A stretch of DNA of 64,000 nt from JAXLWB01 sp046328715 (GCA_046328715.1 JAXLWB010000011.1:124001-188000); one strand, 5' to 3'. Shown: positions 8,326 through 16,358, numbered from the stretch's first letter. Notes: generated by a model not told the origin, from the letters alone. Translations and numbers: made by a program.

Positions 8326-9408
8326 TTAAAGGATATCCCATGTTCGCATAGAAACTGAAGCTCGTTTGATCAGTTGTGGACGCAACACGACCGTTGTTTG
8401 GGCGGTACCCGAGAACTCGATACGATCCATCAGCAACTGGATTGCCAATCGCCCCATCTTGACCTTGTCGACATGCAGCGTGGTCAGCGGCGGGGTGACA
8501 TGTTGGGCAGAGTCAATGTCGTCAAAGCCAATGACTGACAGATCGGTTGGGATCTTGCGTCCCAGTGCTTGGGCGGCGCGCATGGCCGAGAGGGCGGCTG
8601 CATCGTTGCAACAGAAAAGGGCGCTGATTTGTGGCTGCTCGATCAACAAGCGTTGTGTGGCTGCCGCTATCTCAGTGTGGTCAAAGTTGCAGTCGCCGAA
8701 ATAACGGTTGGCTATCCCGTACTGTTGCAATGCCTGACAATAGCCGTTGCGCCGCTCCAGAATACTTGGATAAGCGTCGGGTTGGCTGCCGATAATGCCG
8801 ATCTCGCGATGTCCATGTTCAATCAGATGGCAGACCGCTTCGTAAGCACCCCCGTCATTGTCGGAAACCACGGCGTCATAGAGTCCGCTTTCCGAATAGC
8901 CATCGACCAGGACAACTGGGTTCAGACGCTCCTCTAACAGATGGTCGAGCGTTTTGTCGATAAAGGCACCGACAAAGAGTAGGCCATCCACTCGATCTTC
9001 GTTTAAAAGCTGAGGAATTTCAGTTGGCAAATTGTGATCGTCAACCGGAACCAGCGCATAGAGCAAGTTGATCTGCGACCGCCCACAGGCATCGGCAATG
9101 CCAGCCAGCACCTGTGAATAGAAGGGATTCGCTTGTGGTGTAATTCCTGGCTGCGTTTTTACGATCAACCCAAAGGTGAGCGCACGATTGTGGGGCAGAC
9201 GACGGACAATGTTTGCTACTGGTTTGATTGTCTCTCCATCCCTGGCGTTCTTCCCAGGAAGGCGATACCCCAATGAACGGGCTGTCTCTAGTATGCGTTG
9301 TCGTGTTTCGGCTGGAATTCCTGGCTTATTTCGCAACGCCAATGAAACTGTGGATGGAGAAACCTGGCTCTCCTGCGCTATATCTGCAAGCGTGATCTGT
9401 TTAGTCAT
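8326..9408 (-). CDS. LacI-family transcriptional regulator
   Basis: This 360-residue protein has the N-terminal LacI helix-turn-helix and hinge (ITLADIAQESQVSPSTVSLA, then ETARSLGYRLPG). A periplasmic-binding-protein-like effector domain follows (about 70-350), with segments such as VDGLLFVGAF, DNDGGAYEAVCHLIEHGH and VIGFDDIDSA. An insertion-like linker of about 25 residues (KNARDGETIKPVANIVRR) lies between the hinge and the effector domain. It probably represses the adjacent sugar operon and releases DNA on binding a sugar or sugar phosphate. A palindrome next to its own start suggests autoregulation. The effector is unknown. Confidence 0.92.
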   Translation of the reverse strand: MTKQITLADIAQESQVSPSTVSLALRNKPGIPAETRQRILETARSLGYRLPGKNARDGETIKPVANIVRRLPHNRALTFGLIVKTQPGITPQANPFYSQVLAGIADACGRSQINLLYALVPVDDHNLPTEIPQLLNEDRVDGLLFVGAFIDKTLDHLLEERLNPVVLVDGYSESGLYDAVVSDNDGGAYEAVCHLIEHGHREIGIIGSQPDAYPSILERRNGYCQALQQYGIANRYFGDCNFDHTEIAAATQRLLIEQPQISALFCCNDAAALSAMRAAQALGRKIPTDLSVIGFDDIDSAQHVTPPLTTLHVDKVKMGRLAIQLLMDRIEFSGTAQTTVVLRPQLIKRASVSMRTWDIL

Positions 9409-9440
9409 GATTGGAAAATAAGATACTTCCTGTAAATTTT

Positions 9441-9455
9441 TACTAAAATTTAGTA
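9441..9455. promoter_or_regulatory. Palindromic operator candidate upstream of lacI-type gene
   Basis: TACTAAAATTTAGTA is a palindrome with two perfect 7-base arms around one central base, 33-47 bases before the regulator ATG. On the minus strand it begins within a TATACT -10-like hexamer. This fits autorepression by the LacI-family protein. Confidence 0.55.
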
Positions 9456-9489
9456 TATCATGAAACAGTTGAATTGGCTAGCGTCAAAT

Positions 9490-9550
9490 TTCAGAACCCC
9501 GCCCGTAAGTAAGGGGCCTGCCTCCCCCTCCTTACGGGCGGGGTTCTGAA
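9490..9550. terminator. Perfect 20-bp inverted repeat
   Basis: Arms at 9490-9509 and 9531-9550 are perfectly complementary, and the loop contains a further GGGG/CCCC pairing. It lies between the divergent LacI and sigma-factor genes, so it is not placed as an ordinary terminator. There is no T-run, and it may be a mobile palindromic repeat. Apart from this and the operator, nothing was seen between 9409 and 9732. Confidence 0.6.
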
Positions 9551-9732
9551 TGATATGTTCTGTCCCAACTTAATAGGGGATTTCAATGGGTTATTCTGTA
9601 CTCTACTTTGCACTGAAAGATTTTTACTCCTCGTGCGTTATTATAAGTGAAAAGCGATGCCTTGAAGATTGGGACTGAAAGTTGAAGTGACGAGTTTGCC
9701 CAAGGGTCAAGTTTCAAACAGAGCGGCCTGAT

Positions 9733-10311
9733 ATGCCTTTTGTGAACGAACAACAGATGATTGAACTGGCAAAGAGCGACAGCAATGCCTTTGCGATGCT
9801 ATACGACCATTATGTAGATGTGGTCTATTCGTTCGTCCTGCGTCGAAATCACGATGAACAGCTTGCCCAGGAAATTACTGCTGTGACGTTTGAAAAGGCG
9901 CTGAAAAACCTGGGTCGCTTTCAATGGCAAGGAAATGGTTTGCGTCCCTGGCTGCTGCGGATTGCTCGCAATGAATTGATCTCACATCATCGGCGGCAAC
10001 GCTTCTGGTCATTCTTGTCATTCAATCATGCCAGCGAGCTCAATCTCGAACGGCAGTTTGAAGAGGCAGAAGCACAGCGCCAAGTACACGAGGCACTTCA
10101 ACGGCTCAAGGCGACGGATCAAGAGGTATTAACGTTGCGCTTCTTTGATGAATTGGAAACGGCTGAAATTGCGGCCATCTTAGGTTGTTCAACCGATAAC
10201 GTCTATTTGCGCTTGCACCGAGCGTTGAAACGGTTGGGCCAGGAATTGAACCTAGCCGAACCAGTGGAGATCGGGGAGAATCTGTATGTTTGGCAAAAAA
10301 AAATCGTCTAA
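9733..10311 (+). CDS. ECF-type RNA polymerase sigma factor
   Basis: This 192-residue protein is of normal ECF length. Region 2 (about 15-90) includes AMLYDHYVDVVYSFVLRR, AQEITAVTFEKALKNL and RPWLLRIARNELISHHRR. Region 4 (about 120-175) has LTLRFFDELETAEIAAILGC followed by STDNVYLRLHRALKRL, the helix-turn-helix for the -35 element. It would direct RNA polymerase to a small regulon. The following small gene overlaps its end by 26 bases, the usual place for an anti-sigma factor or partner. No strong ribosome site precedes the ATG. Confidence 0.9.
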   Translation: MPFVNEQQMIELAKSDSNAFAMLYDHYVDVVYSFVLRRNHDEQLAQEITAVTFEKALKNLGRFQWQGNGLRPWLLRIARNELISHHRRQRFWSFLSFNHASELNLERQFEEAEAQRQVHEALQRLKATDQEVLTLRFFDELETAEIAAILGCSTDNVYLRLHRALKRLGQELNLAEPVEIGENLYVWQKKIV

Positions 10312-10552
10312 ATTGCTGCAACCCGATGGTGCGAATCGACTTGAAGCGAATCAATGGGCTGCGGACGAGGTAGCGGTTGCACGTCTGTTGCGTAATGCGC
10401 GCCCTCAACAGGCACACATGTCAAGCGCAGCCCGTCAGGCACTGCGCCAACGCTTAATCGATCAACACAATCGACAACTGAATCCATTTCACCATGCCTT
10501 ACGCTATGCCATGATCACCGCCACCGTGGCAGTGGTGGCTGGGTTGTTGTAG
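10286..10552 (+). CDS. Small protein overlapping the sigma gene, possible membrane partner
   Basis: This 88-residue protein is not recognised. It starts with a basic segment (MFGKKKSSK), has a charged helical middle rich in Ala/Arg/Gln (about 20-65), and ends with one hydrophobic stretch (AMITATVAVVAGLL) that stops abruptly at the C-terminus. The 26-base overlap with the sigma factor in a different frame suggests translational coupling. By position it could be a tail-anchored anti-sigma or accessory factor, but no zinc-binding HxxxCxxC motif of classical anti-sigma proteins is present. It might also be a truncated remnant of a longer membrane protein. Confidence 0.6.
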   Translation: MFGKKKSSKLLQPDGANRLEANQWAADEVAVARLLRNARPQQAHMSSAARQALRQRLIDQHNRQLNPFHHALRYAMITATVAVVAGLL

Positions 10553-10605
10553 AACCTATCGCTTTCAAACCGCACTTACTTTATTTCAGTTGAGGAGGAT
10601 TGGGT

Positions 10606-11538
10606 ATGAATCCTGTAATTTTCCAGATTGGAGCCTTTACGTTGCATTGGTATGGTCTGTTTATTGTCGGTGGGGCTGTCATTGCGGCCTGGTTTTCGGC
10701 ACGCGCTTCGCAAAAGCGGGGTGAGAATCCGGATCACGTGTGGAATCTATTAGCGTGGTGTTTGATTCTGGGAATTGTGGGCGCACGGCTCTACCATGTC
10801 TTCAGCACCCCGAAAGATGGATTGGGCTGGGCCTACTACAAGGAAAATCCCCTCGACATCATCCGTTTCTGGAATGGTGGGTTTCATGGACTTGGCATTT
10901 ACGGTGGCCTGCTCGGTGGCGTTCTGGCGATTGTGCTCTACTGCTGGTGGAATAAACTCAGTGTGATTCGCTATCTGGATTATATTGCACCGCATGTTCC
11001 AATTGCCCAGGCATTGGGGCGCATGGGCAACTTTGCCAATCAGGAACTGTATGGACCTTCAACAACGAGCGCATGGGCCTTTCACATCAACCCCAACTAT
11101 CCTTGCCAGGTGCCGCCCAATCTGCCAGCGACGATCCAACCCTGTGCTAGTGTTACACTGACGCCGGACACAGTGGCCTGGTATCAAAACAATGGTTTCC
11201 ATCCAACCTTTTTTTATGAGGCAGCCTGGAGCGTGGCCATCTTCTTTTTATTAAGATTCATCCTCAACCAAGTAGGCTATCGGCTGCGCCAGGGAGATGG
11301 CCTGTGGCTCTATCTGATTGCCTATCCGCTGGGCCGCTTCTGGGTTGAAATGTTCCGCCCGGACGCTTGGGTGATCGGTAGTTTACCCACCGCACAGTGG
11401 GTTGCTTTGGGCAGCATAGTCATGAGCGCAGCCATTCTCTTCTTGCGCCACCGCAACTGGTCATGGCGCGAACATCCCGAACAATCGATAGCCTGGGGCG
11501 AGCCTTCTACAGCAGAAGGCGTTGTAGCACCTGCATAA
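10606..11538 (+). CDS. lgt: Prolipoprotein diacylglyceryl transferase
   Basis: This 310-residue multispanning enzyme transfers diacylglycerol from phosphatidylglycerol to the lipobox cysteine of prolipoproteins. Family marks are the start (FTLHWYGLFIVGG), GARLYHVF, the GGLLGG segment with preceding FHGLGIYGG, the Lgt signature region LGRMGNFANQELYGP with the essential Arg/Asn, and the late YPLGRFWVEMFRPD. The ATG at 10606 is chosen because GAGGAGG ends seven bases before it; a TTG at 10600 would be too close. The many lipobox proteins in the window are its expected substrates. Confidence 0.96.
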   Translation: MNPVIFQIGAFTLHWYGLFIVGGAVIAAWFSARASQKRGENPDHVWNLLAWCLILGIVGARLYHVFSTPKDGLGWAYYKENPLDIIRFWNGGFHGLGIYGGLLGGVLAIVLYCWWNKLSVIRYLDYIAPHVPIAQALGRMGNFANQELYGPSTTSAWAFHINPNYPCQVPPNLPATIQPCASVTLTPDTVAWYQNNGFHPTFFYEAAWSVAIFFLLRFILNQVGYRLRQGDGLWLYLIAYPLGRFWVEMFRPDAWVIGSLPTAQWVALGSIVMSAAILFLRHRNWSWREHPEQSIAWGEPSTAEGVVAPA

Positions 11539-11573
11539 ATTGTATGCTCAACTGTAATGTAAACAAAGCCTTC

Positions 11574-11623
11574 GGCACGGCGCAAACGATTTTCGTATGC
11601 TATACAACTTTCTGCGCCGTGCC
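11574..11623. terminator. Bidirectional hairpin between convergent genes
   Basis: GGCACGGCGCA (11574-11584) and TGCGCCGTGCC (11613-11623) are perfect 11-base arms between the converging lgt and PIG-L genes. A clear T-run is lacking. Confidence 0.55.
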
Positions 11624-11632
11624 GGGGAAGTT

Positions 11633-12385
11633 CTACCTGGAACGCCAGACTTTTTCCCCGCCTCTTTGCTGAGCGAAGCCGATCACTTGGCGTTCCAACT
11701 CTTCTCGACCCTTCCAAAACGTGCTCAACTGCGATTTGAATGCTGCAATGGCGTTGATTTTTTGCTGCAAATCAGCTTCCGAAAGCGCAACCACTTCGGC
11801 AAACCAACTTGAAGCTTCCTTGCCGATCACTGCTTCCAGCGCCCCTTCTTTCTGCGCATAGGGATAATCCTCGTAGTAGGCCAACTGTTTGCCCCACACT
11901 GCCTCGGCGGCCGCGCGTGTCAATAAGTGATCAACGTGATGGCCGAGGGTAAGAGGTGCAAAAATCTGCTGTGCAGGTGGTAAATTGCGCAGCCTTTCCG
12001 CCAATTTCTGCACCAGACCTGCCTCGGCTGCATGGACATCGCCAAAAATATCGGGATCGGATTGGTAGAGCGGCGCTCTGGTTTGCGGATGAAAGCGATA
12101 GATGCAATCTGGCACATCCCAATGCAGCCAATCAGCCCCAAGAATCTGGCAGGCGGCGATATCTTCTGCACGACGGGCGGCGACCGCATCCTGCTCCAAC
12201 TCCCAACGAGAATGAAGCTCGGCAATATAGTGCGACTCGGCACCGCTGGGTGGATCGCCTGCGGTAATGGTGACAATCAAGACGCTTTTTGCTGCTGTGG
12301 TTTGTTTGGCAATTTGTCCACCACAGGAAAGCGCCGCGTCGTCAAGATGGGGGGAGAGATAAATGAAGTCGTAATGATTGTTCAT
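11633..12385 (-). CDS. PIG-L (LmbE-type) deacetylase
   Basis: This 250-residue protein belongs to the zinc-dependent N-acetylglucosaminyl deacetylase superfamily. The metal site is seen as SPHLDDAALSCGG near the N-terminus and HHVDH in the middle (about residue 155). These enzymes remove acetyl groups from GlcNAc-linked small molecules such as mycothiol or bacillithiol intermediates, glycolipids or antibiotics. The ATG at 12385 begins at the family's usual first strand; a GTG at 12418 would add 11 unconserved residues. A family-4 glycosyltransferase lies divergently next door. A GT plus LmbE pair is reminiscent of low-molecular-weight thiol or glycoconjugate synthesis, but this is only suggestive. 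Confidence 0.88.
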   Translation of the reverse strand: MNNHYDFIYLSPHLDDAALSCGGQIAKQTTAAKSVLIVTITAGDPPSGAESHYIAELHSRWELEQDAVAARRAEDIAACQILGADWLHWDVPDCIYRFHPQTRAPLYQSDPDIFGDVHAAEAGLVQKLAERLRNLPPAQQIFAPLTLGHHVDHLLTRAAAEAVWGKQLAYYEDYPYAQKEGALEAVIGKEASSWFAEVVALSEADLQQKINAIAAFKSQLSTFWKGREELERQVIGFAQQRGGEKVWRSR

Positions 12386-12769
12386 AGACAACTCAAACAC
12401 TTTTTGAATCAAAATCACATAAATTGCTGACAGAACTATGCTATATTATTTATAGTGTAATGGAACATATAGTAGGAAAGAGAAATTTTCTGTAATCTGC
12501 GTGGCAGGTGACAACGAGGTTGGAGACAGGTGCGTTGTTACCTGCCATTATTTTGCTGTGAAACAACTCCACCTTAGCCCTCCCCTGTTAAGGGAGGGAA
12601 TTGTCACGGGAAGAATTTAGTTTGCTGGATAGAAGAAAAGACCTCATCTGTCCCTTTACAGTTCCCTCCCACTTCTTGGGGAGGGCTAGGGTGGGGTGGC
12701 TTAGTAGTTACGTAGATGCGGTAATTGCAGGTTAATTCTTGCAAACCCTTTGGAGAGGAATCAAACGCA
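12386..12769. other. Divergent intergenic region
   Basis: This 384-base spacer lies between the deacetylase and glycosyltransferase genes. It is AT-rich near 12420-12470, where promoters are likely but not clearly readable. The right half is filled by the long inverted repeat at 12566-12706. Confidence 0.4.
12566..12706. repeat. Long inverted repeat of the CCCTCCCC family
   Basis: Outer arms read TAGCCCTCCCCT and GGGGAGGGCTAGGGTGGGG, with a central stretch containing GGGAATTGTCACGGGAAG. The same ends and core (TTCCCGTGACAGTCCC) recur at 54672-54870, and a related copy is inside a gene at 33583-33692. It looks like a non-autonomous dispersed repeat. Confidence 0.7.
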
Positions 12770-14128
12770 GTGACGACGAACCGCTTTGCTCCCATACATC
12801 GAATTGCAGTTTTGAGTGTTCACACTAGCCCATTGGCATCCCTGGGAGGTGATAAGACGGGGGGAATGAATGTCTACATTCGGGATATGAGCCGGGAAAT
12901 GGCACGCCGTGGCATCCAAGTTGATATTTTTACGCGGCGGCAAAGCTCCGACGATCCTCAAATTCAGCTTGACCAGGTGGAGGGTGTCAGGGTGATTCAT
13001 GTCGATGCCGGTCCGTCCCATCCAATTCCTGTGAATGACGTGCCGCTATATTTGAACGAATTTGCCGACAATGTGATCAACTTCGGGGAAGCTCATGCGC
13101 TTCACTATGATCTGATTCACGCTCATTATTGGCTTTCCGGTATCGTAGCTGAGCAGTTGCGGATAGTGTGGAACGTTCCCTTTGCGCAGATGTTTCATAC
13201 GCTCGGTCAACTCAAGAACCAGATTGCGCGCAACGAACGTGAGCGGTCACCGCAACAGCGTTTGGATGGGGAATTGCAGGTGGTCCAGAGCGCCAATGTG
13301 CTAGTCGCCGCGACACCTGCCGAAAAAGATCAATTGATTGAACTGTACCATGCTGATAGTACCAAGATTGTAGTGATCCCACCAGGCGTCGATCTCTCAC
13401 GCTTTCAGCCGATTAACCATAATCTGGCTCGGGATTTTCTTTCACTGCCGCGTCAGCTTCGACAGATTCTTTTTACTGGTCGCATCGAGGCACTCAAAGG
13501 GATTGATGTACTACTCCATGCCGTAGCGCTGATTCGCCGCCAGCAGCCTGAATTATTGAACGATGTCCAAGTGACGATCATCGGTGGCGATCCGACCGCA
13601 ACACGGCGTGATCCGGAGATGGCCCGGCTGCAAGATTTGCGCTGCGAACTTGGACTTTGCGAAATCGTGCGCTTTATCGGTGCCAAAGAGCAGTCCTCCT
13701 TGCCCTTTTACTACGCCTCAGCCGACATCGTGGTGATGCCCTCGCATTACGAGAGCTTTGGTTTGGTGGCGCTTGAGGCGATGGCGATGGGCACACCGGT
13801 GATCGCATCTGACGTTGGTGGGCTGACGCACTTGGTACGCAGTGGTCAAACCGGTTATCTGGTGCCGCGCAACGAGCCTGAAGCGCTAGCCGATCGTATC
13901 GCTGAACTGCTTTCGCACGAAGAGCTACGTCAGCAACTGGGGAGGCAGGCTGCTGTCCATGCTCGCAACTACGAATGGAGTCGCATTGGTGAGCGGATCA
14001 TCGACGAAGTTTACGTTGCGATGTTGAGTGACAAGCTTGTCTGCGATTCATTTTTGCGCCTGATTTGTCAGTTCGATGATGAGCTTGCGGTCTGCCGTGA
14101 AGCAGGCTGTAAGTGGGCTATGCGGTAG
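12770..14128 (+). CDS. Family-4 glycosyltransferase (sucrose-phosphate-synthase/MshA-like)
   Basis: This 452-residue GT-B enzyme has the N-terminal GGDKTGGMNVYIRDMSREMA signature typical of MshA and sucrose-phosphate-synthase-like transferases. It then has HAHYWLSG, the linker PPGVDLSRFQP, and the donor-binding C-domain with LFTGRIEALKGIDVLL, MPSHYESFGLVALEAMAMGT (a catalytic-site E-x7-E) and PVIASDVGGL. It probably transfers a sugar from a nucleotide sugar with retention. The GTG at 12770 is chosen because GGAGAGGAA lies at proper spacing before it and the family homology begins there; a TTG at 12725 lacks this. The acceptor is unknown. Confidence 0.88.
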   Translation: MTTNRFAPIHRIAVLSVHTSPLASLGGDKTGGMNVYIRDMSREMARRGIQVDIFTRRQSSDDPQIQLDQVEGVRVIHVDAGPSHPIPVNDVPLYLNEFADNVINFGEAHALHYDLIHAHYWLSGIVAEQLRIVWNVPFAQMFHTLGQLKNQIARNERERSPQQRLDGELQVVQSANVLVAATPAEKDQLIELYHADSTKIVVIPPGVDLSRFQPINHNLARDFLSLPRQLRQILFTGRIEALKGIDVLLHAVALIRRQQPELLNDVQVTIIGGDPTATRRDPEMARLQDLRCELGLCEIVRFIGAKEQSSLPFYYASADIVVMPSHYESFGLVALEAMAMGTPVIASDVGGLTHLVRSGQTGYLVPRNEPEALADRIAELLSHEELRQQLGRQAAVHARNYEWSRIGERIIDEVYVAMLSDKLVCDSFLRLICQFDDELAVCREAGCKWAMR

Positions 14129-14129
14129 T

Positions 14130-14160
14130 TTGGAATTGCGGAATACGGATTGCAGATTGA
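14130..14160. repeat. Short tandem GGAATTGCGGAATACGG-type repeat
   Basis: Imperfect repeats of TTGCGGA/TTGCAGA follow the glycosyltransferase stop, resembling the repeats at 26392-26465 and inside a gene at 59228-59287. Confidence 0.45.
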
Positions 14161-14278
14161 CTCGTACTGCCTTTACACGTACAGGTGAAGAGATACACAT
14201 AGCACAAGATATTTTCTTGTGCTATAGCGTGTCGTGTGGGTTCTGATAGAAACAAATGTGGCGCAATCCTTTTTCGTT

Positions 14279-14308
14279 TTGACTGACCGTCTCCTTTTGT
14301 GTTATACT
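14279..14308 (+). promoter_or_regulatory. Sigma-70-type promoter of rplU
   Basis: TTGACT (14279-14284) and TATACT (14303-14308) are 18 bases apart and read into the ribosomal-protein genes. The expected start is near 14315, giving a leader of about 135 bases. Confidence 0.75.
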
Positions 14309-14368
14309 TAGCTTTTGTCAGTCAAAGAGTAGTAGGGAAAAATCGATTGTTATTCTAAGGTTCACCGA

Positions 14369-14428
14369 TTAACTTCCTTGCTTTTGGGAGGTTAAGCCGC
14401 ATTGAAGACCTACCTTGTTAGGCGCGGC
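14369..14428 (+). promoter_or_regulatory. Structured 5' leader before rplU, possible ribosomal-protein leader
   Basis: The first hairpin pairs TTAACTTCC (14369-14377) with GGAGGTTAA (14387-14395). It is immediately followed by a second hairpin, GCCGC (14396-14400) with GCGGC (14424-14428), containing an inner CCTA/TAGG pairing. Ribosomal-protein operons are often autoregulated through such leaders, and L21 leaders are described in other phyla. Whether this matches a known class cannot be decided by eye. Confidence 0.45.
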
Positions 14429-14451
14429 AATGAAAGGAGCACAAAAAGCAC

Positions 14452-14763
14452 ATGTATGCAATCATCCGGACAGGCGGTAAACAGTACCGCGTAAGCGCTG
14501 GCGATATTCTTGAAGTTGAAAAACTGAGTGGAAATGTCGGCGACGCTATTTCACTTGAAGAAGTACTTTTGGTCGCCAACGAGGATTCCGTCCAAGTTGG
14601 TCAGCCAACGGTTGCAGGCGCTAGCGTCTCAGCCAAGATCACGGGTCAATACCGCGGCAACAAGATTCGAGTCTTTAAGTATCGCCCCAAGAAGCGTATT
14701 CGTGTACGCAAGGGCCATCGCCAATCTTTGACTCGACTTCAGATCGAAACGGTTAACGTTTAG
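14452..14763 (+). CDS. rplU: 50S ribosomal protein L21
   Basis: At 103 residues it is full length for bL21. The start MYAIIRTGGKQYRVSAGDIL and the C-terminal KYRPKKRIRVRKGHRQSLT are family-typical. The protein binds 23S rRNA in the large subunit. It leads the classic rplU-rpmA pair. AGGAG lies about 12 bases upstream of the ATG, a somewhat long spacing. Confidence 0.98.
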   Translation: MYAIIRTGGKQYRVSAGDILEVEKLSGNVGDAISLEEVLLVANEDSVQVGQPTVAGASVSAKITGQYRGNKIRVFKYRPKKRIRVRKGHRQSLTRLQIETVNV

Positions 14764-14774
14764 CAAAAACCTGG

Positions 14775-14865
14775 AGAGTAGCACAGTAAGACAGGGAACA
14801 GTGATTCAGTAAAATTAGTCAACCTACTGATTTACTAACCTACTGTCCACTGCCTTACTTGAACA
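14775..14865. repeat. CAGTAAGACAG-type inverted repeat between rplU and rpmA
   Basis: Left half CAGTAAGACAGGGAACAGT and right half CCTACTGTCCACTGCCTTACTT are imperfectly complementary. The element belongs to the same family as those at 6315-6390 and 53658-53750, and here it sits inside an essential ribosomal-protein operon. Confidence 0.65.
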
Positions 14866-14898
14866 AAACTCTCCATTTTTATCTACAGGAGCAATCTC

Positions 14899-15168
14899 AT
14901 GGCTCACAAAAAAGGTGGCGGTTCTAGCCGCAATGGTCGTGACTCAAATTCACAACGCCTCGGTGTAAAGCGCTTTGCTGGCCAACAAGTGACCGCCGGT
15001 AGCATTCTGGTTCGCCAACATGGCACACGTCTGCTCGCTGGCGAGAATGTTGGCGTTGGCCGAGATAACACACTGTTTGCCACCGTCGATGGTTATGTGG
15101 CCTTTGAATGGGCACAAAAGGATCGCAAGCAGGTTAGCGTTCACCCAGAGAAACCCGCTGCTGCCTAA
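14899..15168 (+). CDS. rpmA: 50S ribosomal protein L27
   Basis: This 89-residue bL27 begins MAHKKGGGSSRNGRDSNSQR and has RLGVKRFAGQQVTAGSIL, RQHGTR and VGVGRDNTLFA. The N-terminal tail reaches the peptidyl-transferase centre. No N-terminal cleavage extension of the Firmicutes kind is present. AGGAGC precedes the ATG. Confidence 0.98.
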   Translation: MAHKKGGGSSRNGRDSNSQRLGVKRFAGQQVTAGSILVRQHGTRLLAGENVGVGRDNTLFATVDGYVAFEWAQKDRKQVSVHPEKPAAA

Positions 15169-15227
15169 GTGACAGCAACTATCATTGTTCATCGTTCAGT
15201 TTATGAACAATGTGAAGGAATAGAAAC

Positions 15228-15569
15228 ATGAAGCCGAATATTCATCCACAATATTACTCAAACGCGCGCGTCGTTTGCTCTTGTGGTGCCAGTTGGACCA
15301 CTGGCAGCACCAAGCCAGAATTGCGGGTCGATGTATGCAGCACCTGTCATCCCTACTATACGGGCGAGCAGCGTATCGTTGACACTGCTGGGCAGGTCGA
15401 TCGCTTTATGAAGCGCTTGGAACGACGTCAGAACGAAACTGCCCGCCGCGAGATCGAGGCGCAGGCACGCAAGGAAGCAGATGAGGCCGCCCGCAAGGCT
15501 CGTGCCCGTGGTGGTAATGCCGATGCTGCTGCCGCCGAAGTGCTGGCAAAGTATGGTGTGAGTCGCTAA
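15228..15569 (+). CDS. rpmE: 50S ribosomal protein L31, zinc type with long C-terminal tail
   Basis: The first 70 residues are a standard bL31 with the zinc-binding (C+) pattern: CSCG at about residue 17 and CSTCHPYYTG, followed by a VDRFMKRLERR segment. At 113 residues it is about 40 residues longer than usual. The extra part is a charged, Ala/Arg/Glu-rich helix (EIEAQARKEADEAARKARAR). Zinc-containing L31 also serves as a zinc store in other bacteria. It follows rpmA closely and ends at a strong terminator. Confidence 0.95.
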   Translation: MKPNIHPQYYSNARVVCSCGASWTTGSTKPELRVDVCSTCHPYYTGEQRIVDTAGQVDRFMKRLERRQNETARREIEAQARKEADEAARKARARGGNADAAAAEVLAKYGVSR

Positions 15570-15602
15570 CTCCACCCATCGGTACAATCATGATTGTTAA
15601 AC

Positions 15603-15637
15603 AAAAGGGGCAGGGACAAGATGTCCTGCCCCTTTTT
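15603..15637 (+). terminator. Rho-independent terminator after rpmE
   Basis: AAAAGGGGCAGG pairs with CCTGCCCCTTTT, followed by a T-run. This closes the rplU-rpmA-rpmE unit. Confidence 0.92.
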
Positions 15638-15690
15638 CTTGAGCAAGCAACCTGTGACTTGCCTCTTCCATCCAAAACTCTAATCCAATT

Positions 15691-16275
15691 ATGAATCAAC
15701 CACATAGTGGCGGCTGGATCGAGCTGATCTGTGGCTCGATGTTTAGCGGCAAAACTGAAGAACTTCTACGCCGGATTCGTCGTGCCGAGATCGGCCGCAA
15801 GCGGATGCAGATCTTCAAACCTTCGATTGACAATCGCTATGGGATCGAACGAGTTGCATCGCACAATGGAGTTGGCCGTGGCGATGCGCAAGTGGTTGCC
15901 AATGCCAGCGAACTGATGGCCGCCGTGCACGAAGATACAGAAGTGATTGCGATCGATGAAGTGCAATTCTTTGACTGGAAAATTGCCGAAGCTTGTGACG
16001 AACTGGCAAACCGTGGCAAGCGTGTAATCGTAGCTGGACTGGATCAGGATTTTCGCGGCGAACCCTTTGGCCCGATGCCGTTGCTGTTGGCAATGGCTGA
16101 AGAAGTGGCGAAGTTAACTGCCATCTGCGTCGTCTGTGGGGCACCTGCGACCCGCACGCAGCGCTTGATTGATGGCCATCCCGCCCGTTATGATGACCCA
16201 GTGATCCTCGTCGGCGGCAGTGAAAGCTATGAGGCACGCTGTCGTCATTGCCACGCCGTACCAGGTAAGCCATAA
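15691..16275 (+). CDS. tdk: Thymidine kinase, type II
   Basis: This 194-residue protein phosphorylates thymidine with ATP in pyrimidine salvage. The P-loop is GSMFSGKTEELL, the Mg-binding Walker-B segment is AIDEVQFFDW with the catalytic Glu nearby, the dNTP/lasso part is GLDQDFRGEPFGPM, and zinc-finger cysteines appear as CVVCGAPA and CRHCH. Length and order match bacterial TK1-like enzymes. It begins 54 bases past the rpmE terminator. Confidence 0.97.
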   Translation: MNQPHSGGWIELICGSMFSGKTEELLRRIRRAEIGRKRMQIFKPSIDNRYGIERVASHNGVGRGDAQVVANASELMAAVHEDTEVIAIDEVQFFDWKIAEACDELANRGKRVIVAGLDQDFRGEPFGPMPLLLAMAEEVAKLTAICVVCGAPATRTQRLIDGHPARYDDPVILVGGSESYEARCRHCHAVPGKP

Positions 16276-16279
16276 GCAG

Positions 16280-16358
16280 GTTGCAAGTTGCAGGTGGCAA
16301 GGAAAACAGGTTGGCTGCTTGTCACCTTGACCCGCCACCCGCCACTCGTAATTCATCT
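16280..16358. repeat. Tandem GCAGGTTGCAAGTT-type repeat with complementary half
   Basis: GCAGGTTGCAAGTTGCAGGT on the left and CACCTTGACCCGCCACCCGC on the right are partly complementary. They fill the gap between tdk and the next gene. Confidence 0.5.
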
